The notes under the pieces: model-generated
Database searches by the model: none
The model's input: the letters and a program-made list of their open reading frames with translations, nothing else
Told to the model about the DNA's origin: nothing
Translations under genes and position numbers: made by a program
Assembly: GCA_019428955.1 (NCBI GenBank)
Contig: JAHYJF010000085.1
Coordinates: 1-12,256 of the forward strand
Source of the DNA: Burkholderiaceae bacterium
GTDB taxonomy: Bacteria > Pseudomonadota > Gammaproteobacteria > Burkholderiales > Burkholderiaceae_E
Length of the DNA: 12,256 nt
Direction: 5' to 3'
Part shown: one piece after another, positions 6,669-12,256 of the stretch
How positions within the stretch are numbered: position 1 is the stretch's first letter
How the letters are laid out: every line of letters starts with the position of its first letter

Positions 6669-8450
6669 AGTGATTGCCAACAGCACCTGCGCATATGCCT
6701 TGGCGAGGTTGTCGCTATGCAGCGAGGCCATCCCGCCACCTCCGAGCACATCGTGGAGCACGAAATTCATCGCGTCCGAACCCGGCAGGTCGAAACGCTC
6801 GACCCGGCTCGGGCTGCGATGCGCGAAATGCTGTGCAACGCGCTCGGGAGTCAGGAACGCCGCGAGCCACGGCAGGAACTCTGGGCGACGGGCGATCACG
6901 CCAATATTGGCGATGTTTCCCTTGTCGCCCGAGCGCGCGTAGGCAAGTCGGATCAGGGGAACCTTGACCAGTGCTTGAGACGGTGCCGGCACACCCCCGT
7001 CGTGCACGAGCGCCGGCGGCAGCATCGCTTGAGCAGCGGTGCCGGACGCGTCCTCAGCGACCCCATCTTCGTCCCCCAGCGGCAATCGGAAGCGCTCGCC
7101 ATCGATATCGAGCTCAACTGCAACCTCGGTCTTGGGCAACAGGAACGAAAACAGTCGCACCACCGGCGCTGGTACCGGCCGCCCGCCGACCAGGCCACAG
7201 GTGCCGGGCGCCATCGAGGTGGCGGCGGGAGCGAATTCGCGCGCCAACAGTTCAAGACTCTCGCGTGCCGGAGCGCGGGCGGCGATCTTGAGCACCACCT
7301 CACGCGCAGCGGTCTGTGCCGCTGCGCCATACATGTCCTCGGCGCCAAGCACTTCGACCCAGGTCTGGGTATAGGCCGGCAGGGCGCGCGCCGCCAACAT
7401 CGCCGTGGTGCGAGCGAGGATCGCCGCGCCGGTGCGGCGCGCCTTCGCCGCCGCCTGTTCACCGGCAATGGTCAGGAACACGCTCGTTCGGTAACCGTCG
7501 GGAAAGGTGGCGCTGACCTTGTAGTCGCAGCCCGGCGCGCGGCCGCGCGCACCCGCCACCAGCACCCGGTTCGCGCCCGCCGGCGTGAAGCGGACCTGCG
7601 TGAAATCGCAGCGCACATCGGGCATCCGGTAGTCGCGCGGATCGCCGATTTCGTAGAGCATCTGTTCGGCAACGCTGGCCGTCGTCACCAGCCCGCCCGT
7701 ACCCGCCGGTTTGGTGACGATGAAAGCGCCATCGTCAGCTACTTCAACGATCGGAAAGCCGATGTTCTCCCAGTCCGGCACCAGTTCCCAGTCGGTGAAG
7801 AGCCCTCCGGTGCACTGCGCGCCGCATTCGATCAGGTGGCCGGCCAGTGTCCCCTGCGCCAGGCGATCGTAATCGGTCTCGGTCCAGCCGAACTCGTGGC
7901 GCAACACGCCGAGGGTGACCGCCGAATCCACGCAACGGCCGGTGATCACCACGTCGCAGCCGCGATCGAGCGCCGCCGCGATCGGCGCGGCGCCAAGGTA
8001 GGCGTTGACGCTGAGCAGGCGCGCCGGCAGCGCCGCGCCGCTCGCCATCTCGCGCACGTCGCGCGCGTGCCACTCCGGGCCGCGTGCGAGCAGGTCGTCG
8101 CCCAACACGACGCCGATGCTTAATGGCACTCCCAACTCGAGCGCGACTGCGGCCAGTGCGTCGCGACAGGCGAGCGGATTGACGCCGCCCGCATTCGCCA
8201 CCACCCGGATCTTGCGCGCCACGATCTCGGCGAGCAAGGGCCGCATGGTGTGGGTGACGAAATCGGTGGCGTACCCCGCGCCCGGATTCTTGGCGCGCTG
8301 TGCGGCCAGAATCGACATCGTCACTTCAGCCAGATAGTCGAAGACCAGGTAGTCGACCTGACCGCTGGCGACGAGCTGCGGGGCGGCGATCGCGGTGTCG
8401 CCCCAGAATCCCGACGCCCCGCCGATGCGCACGACCCGCGCTGCACTCAT
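6642..8450 (-). CDS. atuA: acyclic terpene utilisation protein AtuA (DUF1446 family)
   Basis: This 602-residue protein matches AtuA, needed for growth on citronellol and geraniol in Pseudomonas; its exact reaction is not established. The N-terminal domain opens with a glycine-rich RIGGASGFWGDT (8-19) followed by VDYLVFDYLAE, and later has a conserved VANAGGVNP segment. The mid-protein stretch around SVAEQMLYEIGDP is also typical. The C-terminal module (about 497-602) begins LIRLAYARSGDKGNIANIG and is the AtuA-type C-terminal domain. The start overlaps the regulator's stop as ATGA, and GGAG (8460-8457) sits six bases upstream, so it is translationally coupled to atuR. In Pseudomonas atuA heads the atuABCDEFGH operon; here it shares a transcript with the regulator and diverges from atuBCD. 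Full length, no damage seen. Confidence 0.87.
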   Translation of the reverse strand: MSAARVVRIGGASGFWGDTAIAAPQLVASGQVDYLVFDYLAEVTMSILAAQRAKNPGAGYATDFVTHTMRPLLAEIVARKIRVVANAGGVNPLACRDALAAVALELGVPLSIGVVLGDDLLARGPEWHARDVREMASGAALPARLLSVNAYLGAAPIAAALDRGCDVVITGRCVDSAVTLGVLRHEFGWTETDYDRLAQGTLAGHLIECGAQCTGGLFTDWELVPDWENIGFPIVEVADDGAFIVTKPAGTGGLVTTASVAEQMLYEIGDPRDYRMPDVRCDFTQVRFTPAGANRVLVAGARGRAPGCDYKVSATFPDGYRTSVFLTIAGEQAAAKARRTGAAILARTTAMLAARALPAYTQTWVEVLGAEDMYGAAAQTAAREVVLKIAARAPARESLELLAREFAPAATSMAPGTCGLVGGRPVPAPVVRLFSFLLPKTEVAVELDIDGERFRLPLGDEDGVAEDASGTAAQAMLPPALVHDGGVPAPSQALVKVPLIRLAYARSGDKGNIANIGVIARRPEFLPWLAAFLTPERVAQHFAHRSPSRVERFDLPGSDAMNFVLHDVLGGGGMASLHSDNLAKAYAQVLLAITVPVPTGLL

Positions 8451-9172
8451 GGTTCACTCCCCTTGTGCGCCGCCGCCTGCGCAATCCGCCGCTCCAGGCG
8501 CTCGACGCGACGTCCGAGTTCGACCACCTGGGTTTGCTCGCCGGTCCCGGTGCTCCAGCCATCGAGCACCATGGCGACGATCGAGCGAGCCACGGCGGCC
8601 GGCTCGAAAGTCTGGCCGCGCTCCAAGGTATTCCAGACCCAGTGCTCGACCCCGCCGAAGATCAGATCGCGGGCCAGGCTCAGATCCAACCCGGGACGCA
8701 ACTCGCCGCGCTTGACACCGTCGTGTAGCGTCTGCATCAGGAAGCGGCTGTAACGGCGATTGAGCGCATGCAGGGTCGAGCCGTAATAACCGGCCCGGCT
8801 GTGAACTTCCCCGCTGATCAGTCGCCCCTGAGCGGGATCCTCGAGCGCGATCTGGAGATGACGGGCGATCAGGAAGGTGAACCGGTCGCGCGTCCCGTCG
8901 ATGGCATCAAAGCGCGGTGCGATCTCGGCGATCAACTGGTCGTAGAACTCGGTGAGCACGGCATCGAAGAGCGCGCGCTTGTTGGTGAAGTAGGTGTAGA
9001 GCGTGCCCTCGACGCAGCCGGCGCGGGCAGCAATCTCGCTCACCAGCGAGGCCTCGTAACCGTTACACAGGAAGACCTCGCGCGCCGCCGCGAGAATCTC
9101 GGCGCGTCGCGTCGGCTTGCGCCGCCGCGGTTGTGCGCCTGCTTCCGCCTCGCTCTTGCCGGTTTTCAACAC
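8447..9172 (-). CDS. atuR: TetR-family regulator of the atu cluster (AtuR-like)
   Basis: This is a 241-residue transcriptional regulator. A basic N-terminal extension (PRRRKPTRR, 15-23) leads into a classic TetR DNA-binding domain at about 24-70, with the recognition-helix signature CVEGTLYTYFTNK at 53-65. The rest is a helical ligand-binding and dimer region, ending in a short amphipathic segment (VELGRRVERLERRIAQ) that could form a coiled coil. The start is GTG at 9172, with GGAAG five bases upstream; the next codon, TTG, is an alternative. It precedes atuA with a four-base stop/start overlap and diverges from atuB. Two 13-bp inverted repeats in the divergent region, one just outside its own start, fit autoregulation and control of atuBCD, probably relieved by a terpenoyl-CoA or related ligand. 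TetR family is certain; the AtuR name rests on context and operator layout. Confidence 0.85.
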   Translation of the reverse strand: MLKTGKSEAEAGAQPRRRKPTRRAEILAAAREVFLCNGYEASLVSEIAARAGCVEGTLYTYFTNKRALFDAVLTEFYDQLIAEIAPRFDAIDGTRDRFTFLIARHLQIALEDPAQGRLISGEVHSRAGYYGSTLHALNRRYSRFLMQTLHDGVKRGELRPGLDLSLARDLIFGGVEHWVWNTLERGQTFEPAAVARSIVAMVLDGWSTGTGEQTQVVELGRRVERLERRIAQAAAHKGSEP

Positions 9173-9190
9173 GCTGGCTTCCGCTCTAAT

Positions 9191-9203
9191 TGAATATCGT
9201 TCA
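9191..9203. promoter_or_regulatory. operator 1, 13-bp imperfect inverted repeat
   Basis: TGAATATCGTTCA is an inverted repeat with 5-bp arms and a 3-bp centre, with one mismatch. It overlaps the end of the predicted atuR -10 and the expected atuR start site, a standard repressor position. It differs from operator 2 by one base. It is the likely AtuR binding site. Confidence 0.6.
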
Positions 9204-9230
9204 TTATATGACCGCGACCACTACTTGCAA
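9203..9230 (-). promoter_or_regulatory. predicted atuR-atuA promoter
   Basis: On the minus strand, TTGCAA (9230-9225) and a perfect TATAAT (9208-9203) are 16 bases apart. Transcription would start near 9196, inside operator 1, giving a leader of about 24 bases before the GTG. The -35 hexamer coincides with that of the opposing promoter. Confidence 0.5.
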
Positions 9231-9283
9231 GCCACCACTACGCCGACTATCATTTTTGCAACATCAAATTACTTGCAGCTACC
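9222..9283 (+). repeat. two copies of a TACTTGCA element
   Basis: TACTTGCA occurs at 9222-9229 and 9270-9277, 48 bases apart, with related flanks ending in CACC and TACC at 9233-9236 and 9280-9283. The first copy contributes to the perfect palindrome CTTGCAAG (9224-9231). The role is unknown. Confidence 0.35.
9225..9253 (+). promoter_or_regulatory. predicted atuBCD promoter
   Basis: TTGCAA (9225-9230) and TATCAT (9248-9253), 17 bases apart, match consensus at four and five of six positions. The start would be near 9260, with operator 2 about 45 bases downstream. An alternative nearer the gene, TTGGCA (9292-9297) with AATAAA at 18-base spacing, would place operator 2 in its spacer but leaves too short a leader. 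Confidence 0.45.
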
Positions 9284-9303
9284 GGTCGAATTTGGCATGC
9301 TGC

Positions 9304-9316
9304 TGAATATCATTCA
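9304..9316. promoter_or_regulatory. operator 2, 13-bp perfect inverted repeat
   Basis: TGAATATCATTCA has perfect 5-bp arms around ATC. It lies 113 bases from operator 1 and just upstream of the atuB ribosome binding site. Bound repressor here could block elongation from the upstream promoter or loop to operator 1. Confidence 0.65.
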
Positions 9317-9325
9317 ATAAAATGC

Positions 9326-9330
9326 AGGGA
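9326..9330 (+). promoter_or_regulatory. ribosome binding site that fixes the atuB start
   Basis: AGGGA lies nine bases before the ATG at 9340. The in-frame ATG at 9322 is preceded only by operator 2 and A/T-rich bases. Confidence 0.6.
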
Positions 9331-9339
9331 TGGTCCCGG

Positions 9340-10221
9340 ATGAGCAACGATGGCTACCGCTCCGTGTTCCGCCCGCGGCTCTTCAACGGGCGCGTGATCC
9401 TCATCACCGGGGCCGGATCGGGGATCGGGCGCTGTTGCGCGCACGAACTCGCCGCCCTCGGCGCCTCGGTGGCACTACTTGGGCGCGACGCCGCCAAGCT
9501 CGCCGTCGTCGCCGACGAACTCATCGGCACCGGTGCTGCGGTCTCGACCCATCCCGCTGATATCCGCGATCCGGCATCGGTGCAGGCGGCCATCAGCGCC
9601 GTGCTGGAACGCCACGGGCGCATCGACGGGCTCGTCAACAATGCCGGCGGCCAGTTCCCGAAGCCCGCGGAAATGATCTCCCCAGGCGGCTGGGACGCCG
9701 TAATCGCCACCAACCTTACCGGCGGCTTTCTGATGGCTCGAGAAGTGTATCTGCGCTGGATGAAGGACCACGGGGGTGCGATTGTCAACATGCTCGCCGA
9801 CATCTGGAACGGCATGCCGGGAATGGCACACTCTGGTGCGGCGCGCGCCGGGATGATGAATTTCACCGAATCGATTGCCTGCGAGTGGGCCGCAGCCGGG
9901 GTACGCGTGAACGCCGTCGCGCCGGGCTGGATCGCCTCGAGCGGCCTCGATACTTACGACGATTCACTCAAGGCGCAATTGCGTCATCTCCAGACAGTCG
10001 TTCCGATGCGCCGCTTCGGCACTGCTTCCGAGGTGTCGGCGGCGATCGTGTTTCTGCTTTCCGAGGCGGCCGCGTTCATCACCGGAAGCTGCATCCGTAT
10101 CGACGGCGGAGTGCCCAATGCGCGCCACACCTGGCCCGCCCGGCCACAGCACCAGTCGGGCGCCACCTCCGAGTTCGACGGCTTCCATCTCGCGAGCCGG
10201 CCGCGCGTGCTCGACGAATGA
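9340..10221 (+). CDS. atuB: short-chain dehydrogenase/reductase of the AtuB/PECR type
   Basis: This is a 293-residue NAD(P)-dependent oxidoreductase. The Rossmann nucleotide loop TGAGSGIG is at 23-30 and NNAGG at 100-104, with VNAVAPGW at 190-197 and the usual FITGSCIRIDGG near the end. The usual Tyr-x-x-x-Lys pair is absent: the region reads HSGAARAGMMNFT (164-176), which closely resembles the HSGAARAGV of peroxisomal trans-2-enoyl-CoA reductase (PECR). The enzyme therefore probably acts on acyl- or enoyl-CoA esters rather than simple alcohols. A tail of about 35 residues follows the SDR core. It is the first gene of the divergent transcript and sits immediately before the carboxylase, matching the atuB-atuC order in Pseudomonas, where AtuB's reaction is not settled. 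The start at 9340 is chosen by its ribosome binding site. Confidence 0.82.
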   Translation: MSNDGYRSVFRPRLFNGRVILITGAGSGIGRCCAHELAALGASVALLGRDAAKLAVVADELIGTGAAVSTHPADIRDPASVQAAISAVLERHGRIDGLVNNAGGQFPKPAEMISPGGWDAVIATNLTGGFLMAREVYLRWMKDHGGAIVNMLADIWNGMPGMAHSGAARAGMMNFTESIACEWAAAGVRVNAVAPGWIASSGLDTYDDSLKAQLRHLQTVVPMRRFGTASEVSAAIVFLLSEAAAFITGSCIRIDGGVPNARHTWPARPQHQSGATSEFDGFHLASRPRVLDE

Positions 10222-10226
10222 AGGAG
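10221..10226 (+). promoter_or_regulatory. ribosome binding site that fixes the atuC start
   Basis: AAGGAG overlaps the last base of the atuB stop codon and lies eight bases before the ATG at 10235. The frame is open upstream to 10118, but that stretch is the end of atuB. Confidence 0.8.
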
Positions 10227-10234
10227 CGACGCGC

Positions 10235-11863
10235 ATGACACGGATTGAAACCCGCATCGACCCCGGCAGCGACGAATACGCCGCTCGCCGCGCCGCGCTC
10301 CTGGCGCGCGTGGCGGAGCTGCGCGAACTCGAGCAACGGGCGGTGATCGGCTCGGCGCGCGCGCGCGAACTGTTCGAGCGTCGCGGGCAACTGCTGCCGC
10401 GCGAGCGCGTTGATCGGCTGCTCGACATCGGTTCGCCGTGGCTGGAACTCTCCACACTCGCCGGCTACGGCATAGATGAGCCCGAACTCGTTAGATCGGT
10501 CCCCGGTGCCGGTCTGATCACGGGTATCGGCTTTATCAGCGGCGTACGTTGCGTGGTGAGCGCGAGCGACTCGGGGATTGGGGCCGGGGCGATTCAGAAG
10601 ATGGGCCTCGACAAGATGCTGCGTGCCCAGGAACTCGCGCTCGAAAACCGTCTGCCGTTCGTCCAGCTGATCGAATCTGCGGGTGCCAATCTTCTTACTT
10701 ACGAAGTCGCCGGTTTCATCCACGGCGGGCGCCTGTTCTACAACCTGGCCCGGCTCTCGGCGGCCGGGATTCCGGTGATCGGGATCGTGCACGGCTCGTC
10801 CACCGCAGGCGGGGCCTACCTGCCGGGACTCTCGGACGTGGTGATTCTGGTGCGCGGACGCGCCAAGGCCTTCCTGGCCGGACCACCGCTGCTGAAGGCA
10901 GCTACCGGCGAGATCGCCACCGACGAGGAACTCGGCGGCGCTCAGATGCATGCCACCGTTTCGGGACTAGGCGAATATCTGGCTGAGGACGACGCGGATG
11001 CGATTCGCATTGGGCGCGAAGTCATGGGCCGGTTGGGGCCGGCTTTCTCACCGGAGCCTGGAGCCGCCACGGACTGGCGCGGCGCTGAACCGGTGCACGA
11101 TCCGGACGAACTGGCCGGGGTTGTCCCGCTTGATTTTCGCCAGCCGGTCGATATGCGCGAGGTCATTGCCCGCGTCGTCGATCGCTCCGACTTCCTCGAA
11201 TACCAACCCGGCTTCGGTGCCCAGACGGTGTGCGGGTACGCTCTGCTCTATGGTCACCAGGTTGGCATCCTCACCAACAATGGTCCGATCGACCCGGCCG
11301 GGGCACAGAAGGCAACGCATTTCATCCAGTCGTGCTGCCAGACCGGCACCGCCCTGCTCTATCTGCAAAACACGACCGGCTACATCGTCGGACGCGCCCC
11401 CGAACAGGCTGGGATGATCAAGCACGGTTCCAAGATGATCCAGGCGGTGTCCAACGCCACCGTGCCGTCGGTGACCGTACACTGCGGGGCGTCGTTTGGC
11501 GCCGGCAACTATGGCATGTGCGGTCGTGCCTTCGGCCCGCGCTTCGTATTCTCGTGGCCGAATGCGCGCACCGCCGTCATGGGCGGCGAGCAGGCGGCAC
11601 TGACCATGCGCATCGTCACCGAAGCCACTGCCAGGCGCCGGGGCGACCCGGTGGACGAAGCCCGCCTGGATGCGCTCGCGCAGAGCATTCTTGTAAATTT
11701 CGAGCGTCAATCCGACGCCTTCCACACCAGTGCCCGCCTGCTCGACGACGGTGTGATCGATCCCCGCCACACTCGCCGGGTGCTCGGACTGGCTTTCGCA
11801 ATCTGCCGCGAGGCCGAACAACGCGCATTGCGTCCGATCCAGTTCGGTGTCGCCCGCCCCTGA
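10235..11863 (+). CDS. atuC: geranyl-CoA carboxylase-like carboxyltransferase (beta) subunit
   Basis: This 542-residue beta subunit of a biotin-dependent acyl-CoA carboxylase transfers CO2 from carboxybiotin to the gamma carbon of an alpha,beta-unsaturated CoA ester. Crotonase-fold landmarks are ESAGANL at 147-153, the oxyanion-hole segment SSTAGGAYLPGLSD at 188-201, GPPLLKAATGE at 216-226, EELGGAQMH at 231-239, and the second oxyanion region SFGAGNYGMCGRAF at 420-433. Length fits methylcrotonyl- and geranyl-CoA carboxylases (about 535-545). The segment HGGRLFYN (163-170) has Gly164 where methylcrotonyl-CoA carboxylases have Phe (HFGRIFYN), a difference reported to open the pocket for the geranyl chain. 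With atuB and atuD as neighbours this supports AtuC over LiuB. The biotinylated alpha subunit, AtuF in Pseudomonas, is not in the window. Gene gaps of 13 and 22 bases indicate an operon. Confidence 0.87.
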   Translation: MTRIETRIDPGSDEYAARRAALLARVAELRELEQRAVIGSARARELFERRGQLLPRERVDRLLDIGSPWLELSTLAGYGIDEPELVRSVPGAGLITGIGFISGVRCVVSASDSGIGAGAIQKMGLDKMLRAQELALENRLPFVQLIESAGANLLTYEVAGFIHGGRLFYNLARLSAAGIPVIGIVHGSSTAGGAYLPGLSDVVILVRGRAKAFLAGPPLLKAATGEIATDEELGGAQMHATVSGLGEYLAEDDADAIRIGREVMGRLGPAFSPEPGAATDWRGAEPVHDPDELAGVVPLDFRQPVDMREVIARVVDRSDFLEYQPGFGAQTVCGYALLYGHQVGILTNNGPIDPAGAQKATHFIQSCCQTGTALLYLQNTTGYIVGRAPEQAGMIKHGSKMIQAVSNATVPSVTVHCGASFGAGNYGMCGRAFGPRFVFSWPNARTAVMGGEQAALTMRIVTEATARRRGDPVDEARLDALAQSILVNFERQSDAFHTSARLLDDGVIDPRHTRRVLGLAFAICREAEQRALRPIQFGVARP

Positions 11864-11885
11864 CTCACAAATCCCGGAACCCGCC

Positions 11886-12256
11886 ATGATCTACACCGAA
11901 GAACACCTCAAGCTGCAAGACACCGTTCGTCGTTTCGTCGAAGCCGAGATCAATCCCAACGTCGAGCAGTGGGAGCGCGCCGGCATCTTCCCGGCACACG
12001 AGCTGTTTCGCAAGATGGGGGCACTTGGCCTGCTCGGCGTCACCAAGCCGATCGAGTACGGCGGGATGGCGCTCGACTATTCGTATTCGGTGGCACTGGC
12101 CGAGGCGCTGGGACACTGCCATTGCGGCGGGGTGCCAATGGCGATCGGCGTGCAGACCGACATGGCCACCCCGGCGCTGGCACGATTTGGCTCGGACGAA
12201 CTCAAGGCGCAATTTCTCGCCCCCGCGATCTCCGGCGAAGCCGTGGCCTGCATCGG
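11886..12256 (+). CDS. atuD: acyl-CoA dehydrogenase, AtuD-like, N-terminal part (cut by window end)
   Basis: The first 123 residues of a flavin-dependent acyl-CoA dehydrogenase are present and run off the window. The helical N-terminal domain has the family pattern: an early EEHLKLQDTVRRFVEAEINP, KMGALGLLGVTKPIEYGG with the conserved YGG turn, then AIGVQTDMATPALARFGSDE and the start of the flavin region with SGEAVACI. The DYSYSVALAEALGH and GIFPAHELFRKMG phrasing resembles citronellyl-CoA dehydrogenase AtuD, which makes cis-geranyl-CoA, the carboxylase substrate. The ATG lies 22 bases after the atuC stop, with only a modest GGAA ribosome binding site. The position after atuC reproduces the Pseudomonas atuBCD order. 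The catalytic glutamate and C-terminal domain are outside the window; isovaleryl-CoA dehydrogenase cannot be fully excluded. Confidence 0.82.
   Translation, partial: MIYTEEHLKLQDTVRRFVEAEINPNVEQWERAGIFPAHELFRKMGALGLLGVTKPIEYGGMALDYSYSVALAEALGHCHCGGVPMAIGVQTDMATPALARFGSDELKAQFLAPAISGEAVACI

Noticed and set aside
5759..6673. 304-residue plus-strand frame across the HAD-UbiA gene
   Set aside because: It is an antisense shadow with low-complexity Arg/Gln-rich product and no ribosome binding site, opposite clear UbiA and HAD motifs.
6717..8123. 468-residue plus-strand frame across atuA
   Set aside because: It is an antisense shadow with Arg/Gly/His-rich composition and no recognisable domain, opposite a strongly recognised gene.
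9322..9339. Upstream ATG for atuB at 9322
   Set aside because: It sits six bases after operator 2 with no ribosome binding site. ATG 9340 has AGGGA at a workable distance.
10079..10951. 290-residue minus-strand frame across atuB/atuC
   Set aside because: It is antisense to two well-supported genes and its product has no coherent domain.
11048..11887. 279-residue minus-strand frame across atuC
   Set aside because: It is the antisense shadow of the carboxylase gene, with no start signals or domain.

Overview
This is a GC-rich proteobacterial chromosome segment with strong G/C preference at third codon positions. Twin-arginine TRAP binding proteins, a HAD-UbiA fusion and an atu-type terpene operon together suggest a beta- or gammaproteobacterium. 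No genus can be fixed from the sequence. I see no mobile elements, CRISPR, tRNA or rRNA. Gene density is high and most junctions are tight or overlapping.

Left block (+ strand, about 1-5082). A short tail that may end an unknown gene comes first. It is followed by a 180-base regulatory region with 11-bp phased repeats and a good sigma70-type promoter. The promoter drives a TRAP transporter of the TakP/FcbT type: a Tat-exported binding protein (dctP), a strong intrinsic terminator, the small permease (dctQ) and the large permease (dctM). An amidase-signature hydrolase and a 60-residue two-helix membrane protein follow with ribosome-binding-site-sized gaps. The likely logic is uptake of an organic acid (possibly an amide-bearing one) and hydrolysis of an amide in the cytoplasm. 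The substrate is not identifiable from sequence.

Middle (- strand, 6634-5129). This is a fusion of a HAD-type phosphatase and a UbiA prenyltransferase, resembling decaprenyl-phosphate phosphoribosyltransferase. It converges with the left block and may have its own promoter, hidden in the end of atuA.

Right block (about 6642-12256). This is an acyclic-terpene-utilisation (atu) cluster. A TetR regulator (atuR) and atuA form a translationally coupled pair on the - strand. Divergently, an SDR (atuB), a geranyl-CoA carboxylase-like beta subunit (atuC) and a citronellyl-CoA dehydrogenase-like acyl-CoA dehydrogenase (atuD, cut by the window edge) run on the + strand in the B-C-D order known from Pseudomonas. 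The 167-base divergent region holds two 13-bp inverted repeats, matching what is known of AtuR operators, and two opposed promoters that may share one palindromic -35 hexamer. Together these genes would turn citronellyl-CoA-type thioesters into carboxylated intermediates that enter beta-oxidation and the leucine pathway. The biotin-carrying alpha subunit and the hydratase are not in the window and would be expected downstream.
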